The notes under the pieces: generated by a model
Told to the model about the DNA's origin: nothing
The model's input: the letters and a program-made list of their open reading frames with translations, nothing else
Database searches by the model: none
Position numbers and translations under genes: made by a program
Shown: in pieces, positions 27,946-37,512 of the stretch
How the letters are laid out: every line of letters begins with the position of its first letter
Numbering within the stretch: the first letter of the stretch is position 1
Assembly (NCBI RefSeq): GCF_012641475.1
Contig: NZ_JABAIL010000009.1
Location: forward strand, 162,199 to 226,198
Reading direction: 5' to 3'
DNA from: Flammeovirga agarivorans
GTDB lineage: Bacteria > Bacteroidota > Bacteroidia > Cytophagales > Flammeovirgaceae
DNA length: 64,000 nt

Positions 27946-30900
27946 ATGATGAGAAAAGCAATTCAAAAATACCCGCTTTATAGCTTCATAATTGGGGTGC
28001 TGATAACATTGATTACTTCTTTGACAAGTGTTGCTCAAAGTAAATCATATGTTGAAGTAAAATGTAGAGTATTAGATGAACGACACTTCCCGATTCGAGG
28101 AGCTATATTAACGGTAACTTTATTAGACGGAACAGAAGATGTTTTCTATTCGGATAGTGATGGCCAAGTAGTAGTAAGTGGCTTAGAAGGTGATGAAGTA
28201 TCCATTGAAGCAGAAGGGATGAAATCGCTAAAATATATTCTGAAAACTACTGAAAAGAAAAAGGGGTTCTTTATGAAGCCATTAAAATTACCATTCGAAA
28301 AGGTAGTATTAGAAGGAGGGTATCAAATCCAAAAAAGAGAAGATGCAACGACTTTCTCGACAAAAATTGATGACCAATATTTAAGTCATACTTATGGTAT
28401 CAATGTAGGAACTTCCTTAACGGGAACAGACCCAAGTGTATTGGTTGAGCAATTAACAAGTAATCCTGGTTGGGATGTTTCCAATATCACTATCAGAGGT
28501 CTAAGTACAACAGGTGATAATGCACCGGCAGTATTTATCGATGGTTTCGAAAGAAGTATTTATCAACTGAATATTGAAGAGGTAGAATCTATTGAATACT
28601 TAAAGGATATTAGAGCTAAGATCTTAGTAGGACCTGCTGCTGTAAATGGCGTCATTTGGATTACAACGAAACAAGGGCAGGCTGTGAAGAGAAAAATCGA
28701 TGTTGGTTACGAAAGTGGGATTCAAACACCTACAACATCACACCATTATTTAGATAGCTACAACTCTGCTTTATTGTACAATGAGGCAAGAGCTAATGAT
28801 GGACTTTCTCCCTTTTATTCTGAAGATGCGTTACAGAAGTTCAAAGATGGTTCAGACCCTTTTAGATATCCAAACAATGACTTTTCAGCATTACTACTTA
28901 AAGATCAGACACAATATCAAAAGGCCTATGTAACATTAACTGGAGCGACAAGAAATAGTAAGTATTCTGTGAACCTTGGTTACCAAAATCAAGAAGGAAT
29001 GGTTACAGAAGGTCCAAAAAATGGTTTAGATAGGTTTAATATCAGAGCCAATCTAAAAGCAAGAATGAATCAAGTGATTACATTGAATGCGAACATTTCA
29101 GCAAGAACCGAAATTATCAATACCAGTACATTAACAGGAAGAGACTTCTTTGATATGATGTCGACCCATAGACCTATGGATTACCCAATCTATGTCGAAG
29201 AAAATATGATCAAGGAAGGAGAAGCGGCAGGTTTTGGGGTGTCAAGGCTGTCCAATAAAAACCTTTATGCTGAAGTGACAGAACGAGGGTATCAAAGGGA
29301 GCAACGTATTATTGGGCAAACCAATATGGGATTAGATTTTAATTTAAAGCAGATTACTGAAGGACTATCAGCTGATGTAAATGTTGCTTTGGATACTTAT
29401 AATAGCGTTACATATGGTCAAAATGCAAGTTATAATGCCTACTTACCGGTATATAAAGGAGATACTTTAAACCAGTTTATTCAAAAAGGAAGAAAAACAG
29501 AACTAAGTAAACAAAGCAAGACCTCTGACGATGTTTTTAGAGGATATGCCATGTACAGTAGAATTAAATATGATAAATCTTGGAACGATCTACATAATAT
29601 CTACCTACAAGGAATGTACAGTTTTGTTAGAGAGGAATACAAATCTTCGGTGCAGGAACCTCAGAATATGACAGCTTCCTTTTTGGCGTCGTACAGGTTT
29701 AAAGACAAGTACATTATTGAGGGGGTGGTAAGTCATTATGGTACAAACAGATTGGATAAGAACTCGGGTCATTTAAACTATGTAGCAAGTTTGGGATGGG
29801 TATTATCGGAAGAAAACTTTATGTACAATAGCATTTTTGACTATCTAAAGGTAAAAGCTAACTATGGTTTAATGGCTACTGATAGGAATTTTATGAATCA
29901 TAGGTTACATCAAAATGTTTGGAGTCAATCGGGCAATGTATACTTTGGGAGTAACAACAATACGACACTAAAGCCTACTGAACTAGAGCATACAGGAACA
30001 GAGCTTTTAGACTGGGAAAAGCAAAAGGAATTAAATGTTGGCATCGAAGGTAGAATATTTAGAAGATTAAGCTTCTTTGGTAATTATTTTTATAACTACC
30101 GTTACGATATTCCTGAACAAGTGGATAATAAAATGATCAATGGTATGCCTTATGCTCAGTATGAAAATTATGGAGAGGTGAAAAACCAAGGAGTAGAAGT
30201 AGCATTAAATTACCAAAACAAAATCAAGCATTTTAGATATGCTATTGGTGTTGGGGGAATGTACTCTCAAGCCATTCTTATGGATGGTAATGTTATTCGT
30301 TATGAAGAAGACGGAATGAATAAAATAGGTAAACCTGTAAATGGGATTTATGGCCTACAGGCAGACGGTTTATTTCAGTCTTATGAAGAAATACAGAGTC
30401 ACCCTCAACAAATGTATGGAACAGTTCGCCCAGGAGATATCAAATACATAGACCAAAATGGTGACGGCGTAATCAACGAACAAGATCAGGTATTGATTGG
30501 AGATAGTTTTCCCGATTTTGTATTGAACAGTTCCATTAAACTGAATTATAAAAACTTTGAGTTATTTGCTCAATTTTCAGGGGTGATAGGAAGGGAAGTA
30601 GTATTGAATAATGCTTACTACTGGAATTATGGCGAAGGAAAATATTCTGATGTTGCCTTAGATCGATGGTCAGAATCTAACCCTAATGGTACATACCCAA
30701 GATTAACCACCAAAGAATACCAAAATAACTTTCAGAACAATAGTTATTGGATAGAAAATGGTAACTACCTCCGCTTAGACAACTTACAACTGACTTATCG
30801 ATTGCCAACTAAGAAATGGACAAATAATGTGGTCAGTGGAATGAAGGTATATGCAAGAGGAAACAACCTTTTCACTTGGTCAAAACTAGAAAATGTAGAC

Positions 30901-30978
30901 CCATCTAATCTGAATTCGGGTTATACCAATTTCCCACTTCTAACATCCTATGTTGTAGGAGTTCATGTAACACTATAA
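27946..30978 (+). CDS. SusC-like TonB-dependent outer membrane transporter, copy 2
   Basis: 1010 residues. The signal segment ends near TSVAQS. A short regulatory-type beta domain follows (YVEVKCRVLDERHFPIRGAI), then a plug (NVGTSLTGTDPSVLVEQL; ITIRGLSTTGDNAPAVFIDG; VGPAAVNGVIWITTKQGQ) and a beta-barrel ending SYVVGVHVTL. It is clearly diverged from the first copy (FIDGFERSIYQLNIEEVESI against VDGIERDYEDIDPNEIESI), so the pairs may import different fragments. Variant plug residues and the unusual N-terminal domain may reflect partner specificity (inference). Its SusD starts 12 bp downstream. Confidence 0.93.
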   Translation: MMRKAIQKYPLYSFIIGVLITLITSLTSVAQSKSYVEVKCRVLDERHFPIRGAILTVTLLDGTEDVFYSDSDGQVVVSGLEGDEVSIEAEGMKSLKYILKTTEKKKGFFMKPLKLPFEKVVLEGGYQIQKREDATTFSTKIDDQYLSHTYGINVGTSLTGTDPSVLVEQLTSNPGWDVSNITIRGLSTTGDNAPAVFIDGFERSIYQLNIEEVESIEYLKDIRAKILVGPAAVNGVIWITTKQGQAVKRKIDVGYESGIQTPTTSHHYLDSYNSALLYNEARANDGLSPFYSEDALQKFKDGSDPFRYPNNDFSALLLKDQTQYQKAYVTLTGATRNSKYSVNLGYQNQEGMVTEGPKNGLDRFNIRANLKARMNQVITLNANISARTEIINTSTLTGRDFFDMMSTHRPMDYPIYVEENMIKEGEAAGFGVSRLSNKNLYAEVTERGYQREQRIIGQTNMGLDFNLKQITEGLSADVNVALDTYNSVTYGQNASYNAYLPVYKGDTLNQFIQKGRKTELSKQSKTSDDVFRGYAMYSRIKYDKSWNDLHNIYLQGMYSFVREEYKSSVQEPQNMTASFLASYRFKDKYIIEGVVSHYGTNRLDKNSGHLNYVASLGWVLSEENFMYNSIFDYLKVKANYGLMATDRNFMNHRLHQNVWSQSGNVYFGSNNNTTLKPTELEHTGTELLDWEKQKELNVGIEGRIFRRLSFFGNYFYNYRYDIPEQVDNKMINGMPYAQYENYGEVKNQGVEVALNYQNKIKHFRYAIGVGGMYSQAILMDGNVIRYEEDGMNKIGKPVNGIYGLQADGLFQSYEEIQSHPQQMYGTVRPGDIKYIDQNGDGVINEQDQVLIGDSFPDFVLNSSIKLNYKNFELFAQFSGVIGREVVLNNAYYWNYGEGKYSDVALDRWSESNPNGTYPRLTTKEYQNNFQNNSYWIENGNYLRLDNLQLTYRLPTKKWTNNVVSGMKVYARGNNLFTWSKLENVDPSNLNSGYTNFPLLTSYVVGVHVTL

Positions 30979-30990
30979 ACAGAACTTAGT

Positions 30991-32673
30991 ATGATGAAAA
31001 AGAATATATATTGGATAATTGTTAGCCTCATGCTGGGTTCATGTAGTAACTATTTGGAAACAAACTTTGATGGTTCTGTTTCTGATGAAAACGTTTGGAC
31101 CAACCCGGTATACGCTGAAGGTGTGTTGTTAAATGCCTATGAAGCAATACCAGATAACTACAGTGTAGAGAATGGAACCTTTATGGATTGTGCAACAGAT
31201 AATGCAGTTACTAACGACTATGGTAGCCTGATCTATCAGAATGCCAATGGAGGTTGGAGAAGTGACAACAATAACCTGGGACAATGGGAAAATTGGTATA
31301 TGCAAGTCGAATACATCAATCTTTGGTTAAAATATGGTGACCAAGCCAATTATTACCTATCTGATGGCCATTTAAATGAGCAAATCAAAAAGAGGTTGAC
31401 AGGTGAGGCTCATTTCCTAAGAGCATGGTATTATTTTAAATTACTACAGTCGTTTGCAGGTATAGTTGATGGAGAAATGATGGGAGTTCCCTTATACCGT
31501 TTTCCTTTAGAAGGGAATATTGATAAGGCCAATAAAATCAAAAGATCTACCTATGAAGAAGTCTTGGAATTTATCCTAGAGGACTGTAATATTGCTATTG
31601 AAAAACTTCCTGAAGATTATGATGGTAATGACCATGTTGTTGGTGAAACTCATGTGGGTAGAGCAAATGCAATTGCTGCGATGGCATTAAAATCAAGAGT
31701 GTTATTGTATGCAGCAAGCCCTGCCTTTTCAAAATCAGATTGGAGTGAAGTGGCTAGAGTTTCTTTAGAGCTATTAAGTAAAACCAGAACATCACTACCA
31801 AAAATAAATTGGGATAACCTGGATTCTTATTACAACACACAAAATCATAATGAAATCATTATGAGAAAGTTTGATCGTAATAATAACTTCTTTAAACAAA
31901 ACTATCCTCCATCTTTAAATGGAGAAGGTCGAACATCTCCATCACAAAACCTTGTCAATATATTTTTTGGAAGTGATGGTTACCCGATCGACCACCCATT
32001 AAGTAATTATGATCCAGACAATCCATACAAGAACAGGTCGAACCGTTTCAATGGTACAATCGCATACAATGGATCAAATTTCAGAGGTACTATCGAAACT
32101 TATATTGGTGCTTTTGACGCAGAAGGTGAACATATATTTACGACTAGAACAGGGTATTATTTAAGGAAATGGATGACTTCCAGAGCGGGAACAGATGAAG
32201 TGGATTCTAGTATTGGTTTACATTATTATGGTCTTTTCAGGTATGGAGAAGTTTTTCTAAACCTTGCTGAGAGTATAAATGAATGGGTTGGCCCCGATGT
32301 CAAAGTATCTTTTGGAGGACTATCGATGAGTGCAAAAGAAGCAATCATTGAAGTAAGAAGAAGGGCAGGAATTAAAAGCACAGAGTACGTCGATGAGGTA
32401 GCTGCAATGGGACAAAGTGAATTTAGAAAATTGATTCATAGAGAGAGAAGAATAGAACTTTGTTTTGAAGGACATAGATTCTGGGATATTCGAAGATGGA
32501 ACGATCCTCTAAGTACAACCATATCAGGAGTAAGAATTACAAAAATGGGAGAGGATGAATTCCAATATGATTACCCAATGGTTGAACAAAGAAACTATTC
32601 AGAACATATGAGATTTGGTCCTATTCCCTTAAAACAGGTGACTTTAGGCTTAAGACAAAATGATGGTTGGTAA
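30991..32673 (+). CDS. SusD-like glycan-binding lipoprotein, copy 2
   Basis: 560 residues. The lipobox cysteine is at residue 18 (LMLGSCSNYLE). Family features: GEAHFLRAWYYFKLLQSFAG, ALKSRVLLYAASPAF, HRERRIELCFEGHRFWDIRRW and the terminal LRQNDGW. Its VLLYAASPAF and FEGHRFWD motifs are closer to the RagB/SusD consensus than those of copy 1. It partners the SusC just upstream. A lipoprotein gene follows 14 bp after the stop, forming the usual SusC-SusD-accessory trio. Confidence 0.95.
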   Translation: MMKKNIYWIIVSLMLGSCSNYLETNFDGSVSDENVWTNPVYAEGVLLNAYEAIPDNYSVENGTFMDCATDNAVTNDYGSLIYQNANGGWRSDNNNLGQWENWYMQVEYINLWLKYGDQANYYLSDGHLNEQIKKRLTGEAHFLRAWYYFKLLQSFAGIVDGEMMGVPLYRFPLEGNIDKANKIKRSTYEEVLEFILEDCNIAIEKLPEDYDGNDHVVGETHVGRANAIAAMALKSRVLLYAASPAFSKSDWSEVARVSLELLSKTRTSLPKINWDNLDSYYNTQNHNEIIMRKFDRNNNFFKQNYPPSLNGEGRTSPSQNLVNIFFGSDGYPIDHPLSNYDPDNPYKNRSNRFNGTIAYNGSNFRGTIETYIGAFDAEGEHIFTTRTGYYLRKWMTSRAGTDEVDSSIGLHYYGLFRYGEVFLNLAESINEWVGPDVKVSFGGLSMSAKEAIIEVRRRAGIKSTEYVDEVAAMGQSEFRKLIHRERRIELCFEGHRFWDIRRWNDPLSTTISGVRITKMGEDEFQYDYPMVEQRNYSEHMRFGPIPLKQVTLGLRQNDGW

Positions 32674-32687
32674 ATAATATAACAGAA

Positions 32688-33536
32688 ATGAAAAAATATA
32701 TTTTAATCGTATTAGTACTTCTTACAGTGACGAGCTGTAAGTATGAAGAATACATAAATGACTATGATTACACAACAGTGTATTTCTCTTTCCAAACTCC
32801 TATTCGTACATTAATTGTTGGTGAATATGAGGCCATCAAGTTAGGGATTGCCATGGGTGGCAAGAGAGAAAATAAAGTAGATGAATGGGCACATTTTGAA
32901 ATAACACCTGAATTATTGGCAGGGACACCCTATAAAATTTTGCCAAGTGAAGTATATACTCTTGAGAATGACCATGAGATTATTATACCTAAAGGTGAAA
33001 TGCAAGGAGATATCACGGTTTCTTTTAATATGGAACAACTGGCTTCTTTGGATGAACCTGTTACAGAATATGCATTGCCTGTAACAATTACATCTACTTC
33101 TTTAGACAGAATTCATGAAACAAAGAATAGTACTATTATAGCCATCAAGTATATCGCAAATCTTGATGGAACTTGGTACCATAAAGGAATAACAAAAGGT
33201 TTAAACCTAAATTCCGATTCCACTTGGGTAAGAACATATACTCATTCCACATTGGAGAAAAACCATACTTGGGTATTGAATTCCCTTACATCAACAAAAG
33301 TAGAAAGTAATGGTATTGGCTATTTGGAAGGAAGCTTACAGATTGACTTAAATGATGACCATTCACTTTTTGTTACAGCAACCGACGAAGAGAACTTTAT
33401 ATCTAAAAGTGCCTCATTGTCCAATGACAAGAAGGAAATTTATTTATCGTATTCTTTTCAAAGAGACACTTTGGTCTATGAATCGACAGACACTTTAATC
33501 TTTGCGGATAGAAATATAGTGTTCGAAACTTGGTAG
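32688..33536 (+). CDS. DUF1735/DUF4361-type surface lipoprotein
   Basis: The ATG at 32688 is chosen over the TTG at 32667, which overlaps susD and would put residues before the lipobox. This gives 282 residues with the cysteine at 17 (LLTVTSCKYEEY). The first half is a beta domain with the YDYTTVYFSFQTPIRTLIVGE pattern and a PVTITSTSLDRI segment typical of the DUF1735 N-terminal domain. The second half (LDGTWYHKGITKGLN onward) is lipocalin-like DUF4361-type. Proteins of this kind follow SusCD in many PULs and are thought to bind glycan at the surface; that role here is inference. It is the last gene of the operon. Confidence 0.75.
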   Translation: MKKYILIVLVLLTVTSCKYEEYINDYDYTTVYFSFQTPIRTLIVGEYEAIKLGIAMGGKRENKVDEWAHFEITPELLAGTPYKILPSEVYTLENDHEIIIPKGEMQGDITVSFNMEQLASLDEPVTEYALPVTITSTSLDRIHETKNSTIIAIKYIANLDGTWYHKGITKGLNLNSDSTWVRTYTHSTLEKNHTWVLNSLTSTKVESNGIGYLEGSLQIDLNDDHSLFVTATDEENFISKSASLSNDKKEIYLSYSFQRDTLVYESTDTLIFADRNIVFETW

Positions 33537-33565
33537 AAATACTTATACTCTTTTAATATAATAGG

Positions 33566-33600
33566 AGCTGTTTCAATTCTTTTTTGGAGCAGCTTTTTTT
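33566..33600 (+). terminator. Terminator of the main PUL operon
   Basis: AGCTG (33566-33570) pairs with CAGCT (33590-33594), extended inward through a TTTCAA/TTGGA stretch with mismatches, and a run of seven T follows. Confidence 0.75.
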
Positions 33601-33626
33601 ATACTACAATGAATCCCAAATAGTAG

Positions 33627-33688
33627 ATATATCCCCCTATAATTTTAATATTTCTCTCATTTTTTCATTGATCTAAAACCTAATTTTA
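33627..33688 (+). promoter_or_regulatory. Predicted HTCS operator and promoter, copy D
   Basis: Boxes atatatcccccta (33627) and atatttctctc (33648) are 21 bp apart with taattttaat between. The -7 TAATTTTA (33681-33688) starts 33 bp after the second box and fits TAnnTTTG except for the last base. The second box has lost its C run. It drives the gene at 33722. Confidence 0.65.
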
Positions 33689-33721
33689 CCGTATGAATGA
33701 TATTAAATAACTGATTTAGAG

Positions 33722-35557
33722 ATGAAATTACAACTATTAACTTTACTATTACTGAATACTTATTTACTTCTTGGACAGACGAAAAAAATAGTCATTGCTG
33801 AATGTAATCCATTTAATAATTATAGTCAGAATAGTGCTTATCTAAAAAGCATGAACTGTCTATCTAATGGCTATAAAGTCAATCAGTTAAATGCAGGTAA
33901 ACTAAGGACTTTTGTACCACTAATTTCTCAAGTATCCTATCCATTAAATTTACAAGATGCGGTATTGTTCGAGATGGAATCTGCAAGTAAAATGGGGATT
34001 AATGCATTTCGTTTTCCTTACTATATCATGGCTAATCCTAGTTATGATGAAGCCTTTTTAGAAGTACTCAACCAATACTTTACTACAGCACAGGAGAAAG
34101 GACTAGAATTTCAGTTTTCAATCGAAGTGATTCTGAGGAATAATAACAAACAGATCAGTCATCAATTTTATCAAAAGATGTTGACGGACCGATTGGGGAA
34201 AATCTTTGAAGGCAGACAAAACTCTACTTCATGGTTAAGGGATAAGGAAGGAAATATTATGCTTTTTGTCAGAAATCCAGAATATATAGAAGAGTATTTC
34301 TACACTAAAAAACATCAACAGAATGCTAAAGAAATAAAAGGTTTGTTGGAAGATATTTCTTTGCAATTTAATAAAGTACTTTCTAAAGTGAATGCTTCTT
34401 GTAGTATTGTGTATTACAATAATTATATCAAGGATTTGAACTATGCAAAGAAAGTATCGAATTACTTTTCACTGATGTATTACCCTCCTTTAAAACAGTT
34501 CAGGGAAAAAGAGATGGATAATATTTCAGTTTTCTGTAAACGCAAGATGATTCCTTTTATTCAACCAGTGTACAACCAAGTTCACAATAATAGATTAAAA
34601 TGGAAATCGAATAACAAATATGTGGGCAAAGCATACAAAGAAGAGCTTGATCCAAATGATGTTTATCTCAATCCAAACCCTAAAGACTTTAGTAAGAATT
34701 TTGTAAAAACATTAGATCAAGCAATCAGAAGAGATGCAGACTTTATCGACTTAACATCATGGAATAATTATGATGAAGGATCACACATAGCTCCAGAAAT
34801 GCATCTACAGTTTTCTTTGAGTGAGATTCTAAAATTCAAACTTTCTGATTGGAGAAACGAACTTACAAAAGTAACAGAACAATGCCATATCAATCAATAC
34901 TCTACTACGTCAACATATAATTTAGGAACAGTAGATGAGGTTGCAGATAAGATTGCTTTTGAGTTGGTGACATTGCTTAATTCACCGGCTGATTTATATA
35001 TCAATGGTCAATTTTATCAAGTATTGCAATCAGGGTTAACTGTAATTGATTATCCATCAGAAATAGCAAAAGCAAAAAAATACTCAGTTAGAAGAGGTGC
35101 TACTAAAGTTTTCGAACAAAAACTAGTACAAATTCCCAAAAGGGAGTTTTCAGATACGATCTATTTTTCATCTTCGACAGCTGATGAAAAATTATGGAAG
35201 GAATATACCCAGTCAATTATCAATAATTATATTCAAAACCAAAAAAGTAGATTCTTATTAAGCAGTGAGGAAACGGCGATGTGGTACGATGCTTTATTTA
35301 CATACACAGTCCAAAAACGTAAGAATCTATTACAACATGATATCAATTCTAGTACCTATAAGAGTAATAGAGAAAAATATGAGAAAGAATACTATAATGC
35401 AATAAGAGGACCTCTGACAAAGTTTAATTATGATGTATTCTTAGAAATGGAAAATGATCAAAAACGAGGGAAAGGTATTGTTACTGAGGATGAAAAAGAA
35501 CTATTATTTCTTGATTATAACCTCTTACCAGAGTCACATCAAGGAGAATTAAAGTAA
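33722..35557 (+). CDS. Putative GH71/GH99-like secreted protein
   Basis: 611 residues. The signal peptide ends near LLLGQ (residue 19). The first 400 residues have the spacing of an alpha/beta barrel (AVLFEMESASKMGINAFRFP; FQFSIEVIL; DADFIDLTSWNNYDEGSHIAP). The last motif (Trp347 to Gly353) resembles the WNDYGESHYI/FNEWGEGTQIE signature of GH71 and GH99-like enzymes, where acidic residues here sit close to the active site. The last 200 residues are unlike any domain I recognise. Its own copy of the PUL operator ties it to the same substrate. If the family is right, an endo-acting enzyme on alpha-linked glucan or mannan is possible. The assignment rests on one motif plus context. Confidence 0.5.
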   Translation: MKLQLLTLLLLNTYLLLGQTKKIVIAECNPFNNYSQNSAYLKSMNCLSNGYKVNQLNAGKLRTFVPLISQVSYPLNLQDAVLFEMESASKMGINAFRFPYYIMANPSYDEAFLEVLNQYFTTAQEKGLEFQFSIEVILRNNNKQISHQFYQKMLTDRLGKIFEGRQNSTSWLRDKEGNIMLFVRNPEYIEEYFYTKKHQQNAKEIKGLLEDISLQFNKVLSKVNASCSIVYYNNYIKDLNYAKKVSNYFSLMYYPPLKQFREKEMDNISVFCKRKMIPFIQPVYNQVHNNRLKWKSNNKYVGKAYKEELDPNDVYLNPNPKDFSKNFVKTLDQAIRRDADFIDLTSWNNYDEGSHIAPEMHLQFSLSEILKFKLSDWRNELTKVTEQCHINQYSTTSTYNLGTVDEVADKIAFELVTLLNSPADLYINGQFYQVLQSGLTVIDYPSEIAKAKKYSVRRGATKVFEQKLVQIPKREFSDTIYFSSSTADEKLWKEYTQSIINNYIQNQKSRFLLSSEETAMWYDALFTYTVQKRKNLLQHDINSSTYKSNREKYEKEYYNAIRGPLTKFNYDVFLEMENDQKRGKGIVTEDEKELLFLDYNLLPESHQGELK

Positions 35558-35567
35558 CAGCGGAGAG

Positions 35568-35597
35568 TTGGTTTCAATAGAAATATTACTAGATTTG
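35568..35597 (+). promoter_or_regulatory. Predicted constitutive-type promoter of the CPBP gene
   Basis: TTG (35568-35570) lies 19 bp before TAGATTTG (35590-35597), matching the Bacteroidota -33/-7 pattern. No paired operator boxes are present, so this unit is probably outside the HTCS regulon. Confidence 0.55.
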
Positions 35598-35638
35598 TTA
35601 GGTAATTAAAACCGCAAAAACTAACTTCTAATTAAGTA

Positions 35639-36484
35639 ATGCAACTATTGAAAAAGACTTTCTTTCCCAATATATGGGAAACGCTATTGTTCACTATTTT
35701 TCTTTTAGGTGAAGTATACCTGAGTAAACAATTGGGTGATTTTCTTAAATCAAGTGATGTTCCTGAATTTTTAATTTTGACGATGAAGAATATCCTTCTT
35801 CTCTCTTTGATCACTTATCTTGTTTATCGATATCAGCAGTATAGAAATAGCAATACAAAGCTTGAGATAAGTAAAGTTAATGCGATGATCGTACTTTTTT
35901 CTATATATGCTCACTTCTGTATAATAATAGCTATTGGTCCACTTACATTGATTCCTTGGTTTAATGAAGCGTTAAAAGAAATCGCAGTACCTTTAGAAAC
36001 GAATATTCCACTAAAAGCAGCAATTGTAGTATTCATTGCACCTTTTTTGGAGGAAGTCTTATTTCGAGGAATTATTCAAAGAGGCCTATTAAAAAACTAT
36101 TCTCCATGGATAGCTATTACAGTTTCAGGGTTAGCTTTTGGTCTTTGTCATATTATTAATGGTTCAGTTGTTCAATTTATATTTACGGCTGTTTATGGGC
36201 TTTTTTGGGGTTGGATTTATTATAAAACAAGGAATCTTTCCTATACAATAATCCTCCATATATTTCAGAATGGGATAACGTTTATACAATTATTAAAACT
36301 AAATGGAGCTCCACAGACCAATGAATTTGATTTTGAAGACCCTATTATGATGGTAAGAACGATCTCAACCGTCGTCATTTTCTCTTTAAGTGCATTATTT
36401 TTTAATAAACTTATTATTTTGAAATTAAATGGTCAAAATGAAGCCGTAGAGGAAAACAGAAATAAAATAAGCATTACAGAATAA
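35639..36484 (+). CDS. CPBP family intramembrane metalloprotease
   Basis: 281 residues with several hydrophobic helices (about 15-30, 46-62, 83-103, 125-140, 157-175, 180-196, 240-258). The signature is complete: EEVLFR (Glu138, Glu139, Arg143), then the His of FGLCH (His171) and a later IILHIFQN histidine. Members are CAAX-processing or bacteriocin-immunity type membrane proteases; the bacterial substrate is usually unknown. It has its own promoter, and the next gene starts one base after its stop, so the pair with the AraC regulator is one unit. Confidence 0.85.
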   Translation: MQLLKKTFFPNIWETLLFTIFLLGEVYLSKQLGDFLKSSDVPEFLILTMKNILLLSLITYLVYRYQQYRNSNTKLEISKVNAMIVLFSIYAHFCIIIAIGPLTLIPWFNEALKEIAVPLETNIPLKAAIVVFIAPFLEEVLFRGIIQRGLLKNYSPWIAITVSGLAFGLCHIINGSVVQFIFTAVYGLFWGWIYYKTRNLSYTIILHIFQNGITFIQLLKLNGAPQTNEFDFEDPIMMVRTISTVVIFSLSALFFNKLIILKLNGQNEAVEENRNKISITE

Positions 36485-36485
36485 T

Positions 36486-37448
36486 ATGTTAAAGGATGAT
36501 TCTTTTTTAGGTGATGAATATAACCCCTTTAATTTCTTCGATCGATTTGGAGAAGAAGTGGGAGGAGAGAGAATAAATGATGAATTCCATCTGAAAAATG
36601 AAGAGATAGGAGAAATCCATTCTATTCTATATAAGTACATGGATGCCTTATTTATTGGCGTAACGGATATAAATCTAAATAAGGATCTTACATTTAAAAA
36701 TAAACCATTGCATGATCATAAATATGTAAGTATCAGAATTGGTCAAGCAGGTAATTTTGACAACAAAACGGCTTTACTAAGAGATAGTATTTATATCTAT
36801 AATAATCTCCAGGAATTCGAAATAAGTTACCCTGCAAATACCAATATGAGATGGTTATTTATCCGTTTTCCTTTGGCTTTTTATGACCTCTTTTCGGAAG
36901 ATTCTCAATCCAAATTATATGAGTTGATTTCTAATGATGAACCTTGGTTTTACTACAGCCCTATTCTTCCACAGATTGAAACTTTATTAAAAGACATCTA
37001 TTTATGTTTAGAAGATAAGAGTATCCGTAGAGCTATTTTCCTGTCAAAGTCCATAGAACTGATTACTCAATTAAGATTACATGGGGATAAAAATCAGTTT
37101 AAAAACATCGTCTACAATATACATTCTGATGATCTGAAGTTAATGATTGAGGTAAAGGATGAAATTCTAAAGGACTACAGTCATCAACCTAATTTGGATC
37201 AGTTATGTAAGAAGTTTGGTATTAGCGAATCGAAATTACAGCGGACATTCAAAAAAGTTTTCCAGAAACCAATCCTTCAGTTTTTTAACACACAAAGAAT
37301 CACAGAAGGAAGAAAGATGGTGAAACAAAACACCAAAGACCTTACACAGATTGCACTAGAGTTAGGTTTTTCAGACCTTTCTCATTTCAGTAAAGTGTAT
37401 AAAAAGCAATTTGGAGTTCGACCATCGGAAGATAAACTAATGAGTTAA
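36486..37448 (+). CDS. AraC-family transcriptional regulator
   Basis: 320 residues. The C-terminal 100 residues are a double HTH of AraC type (LDQLCKKFGISESKLQRTF; LTQIALELGFSDLSHFSKVY; FGVRPSED). The N-terminal 210 residues lack a recognised sugar-binding cupin pattern and resemble the uncharacterised sensor half of many Bacteroidota AraC proteins. The start directly follows the CPBP stop. It may control this small unit or the caspase-like gene downstream (inference). The HTCS boxes are absent here, so it is probably not a PUL regulator. Confidence 0.88.
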   Translation: MLKDDSFLGDEYNPFNFFDRFGEEVGGERINDEFHLKNEEIGEIHSILYKYMDALFIGVTDINLNKDLTFKNKPLHDHKYVSIRIGQAGNFDNKTALLRDSIYIYNNLQEFEISYPANTNMRWLFIRFPLAFYDLFSEDSQSKLYELISNDEPWFYYSPILPQIETLLKDIYLCLEDKSIRRAIFLSKSIELITQLRLHGDKNQFKNIVYNIHSDDLKLMIEVKDEILKDYSHQPNLDQLCKKFGISESKLQRTFKKVFQKPILQFFNTQRITEGRKMVKQNTKDLTQIALELGFSDLSHFSKVYKKQFGVRPSEDKLMS

Positions 37449-37512
37449 CAAGTAACTATTTTAAGTGACGATTAGTTTTTATACATTTAAAGTTCCAAAA
37501 TGAACGCTGAGA

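Noticed and set aside
27567..28038. Minus-strand frames opposite the SusD/SusC junction
   Set aside because: They are opposite strongly supported genes and show no domain or start context.
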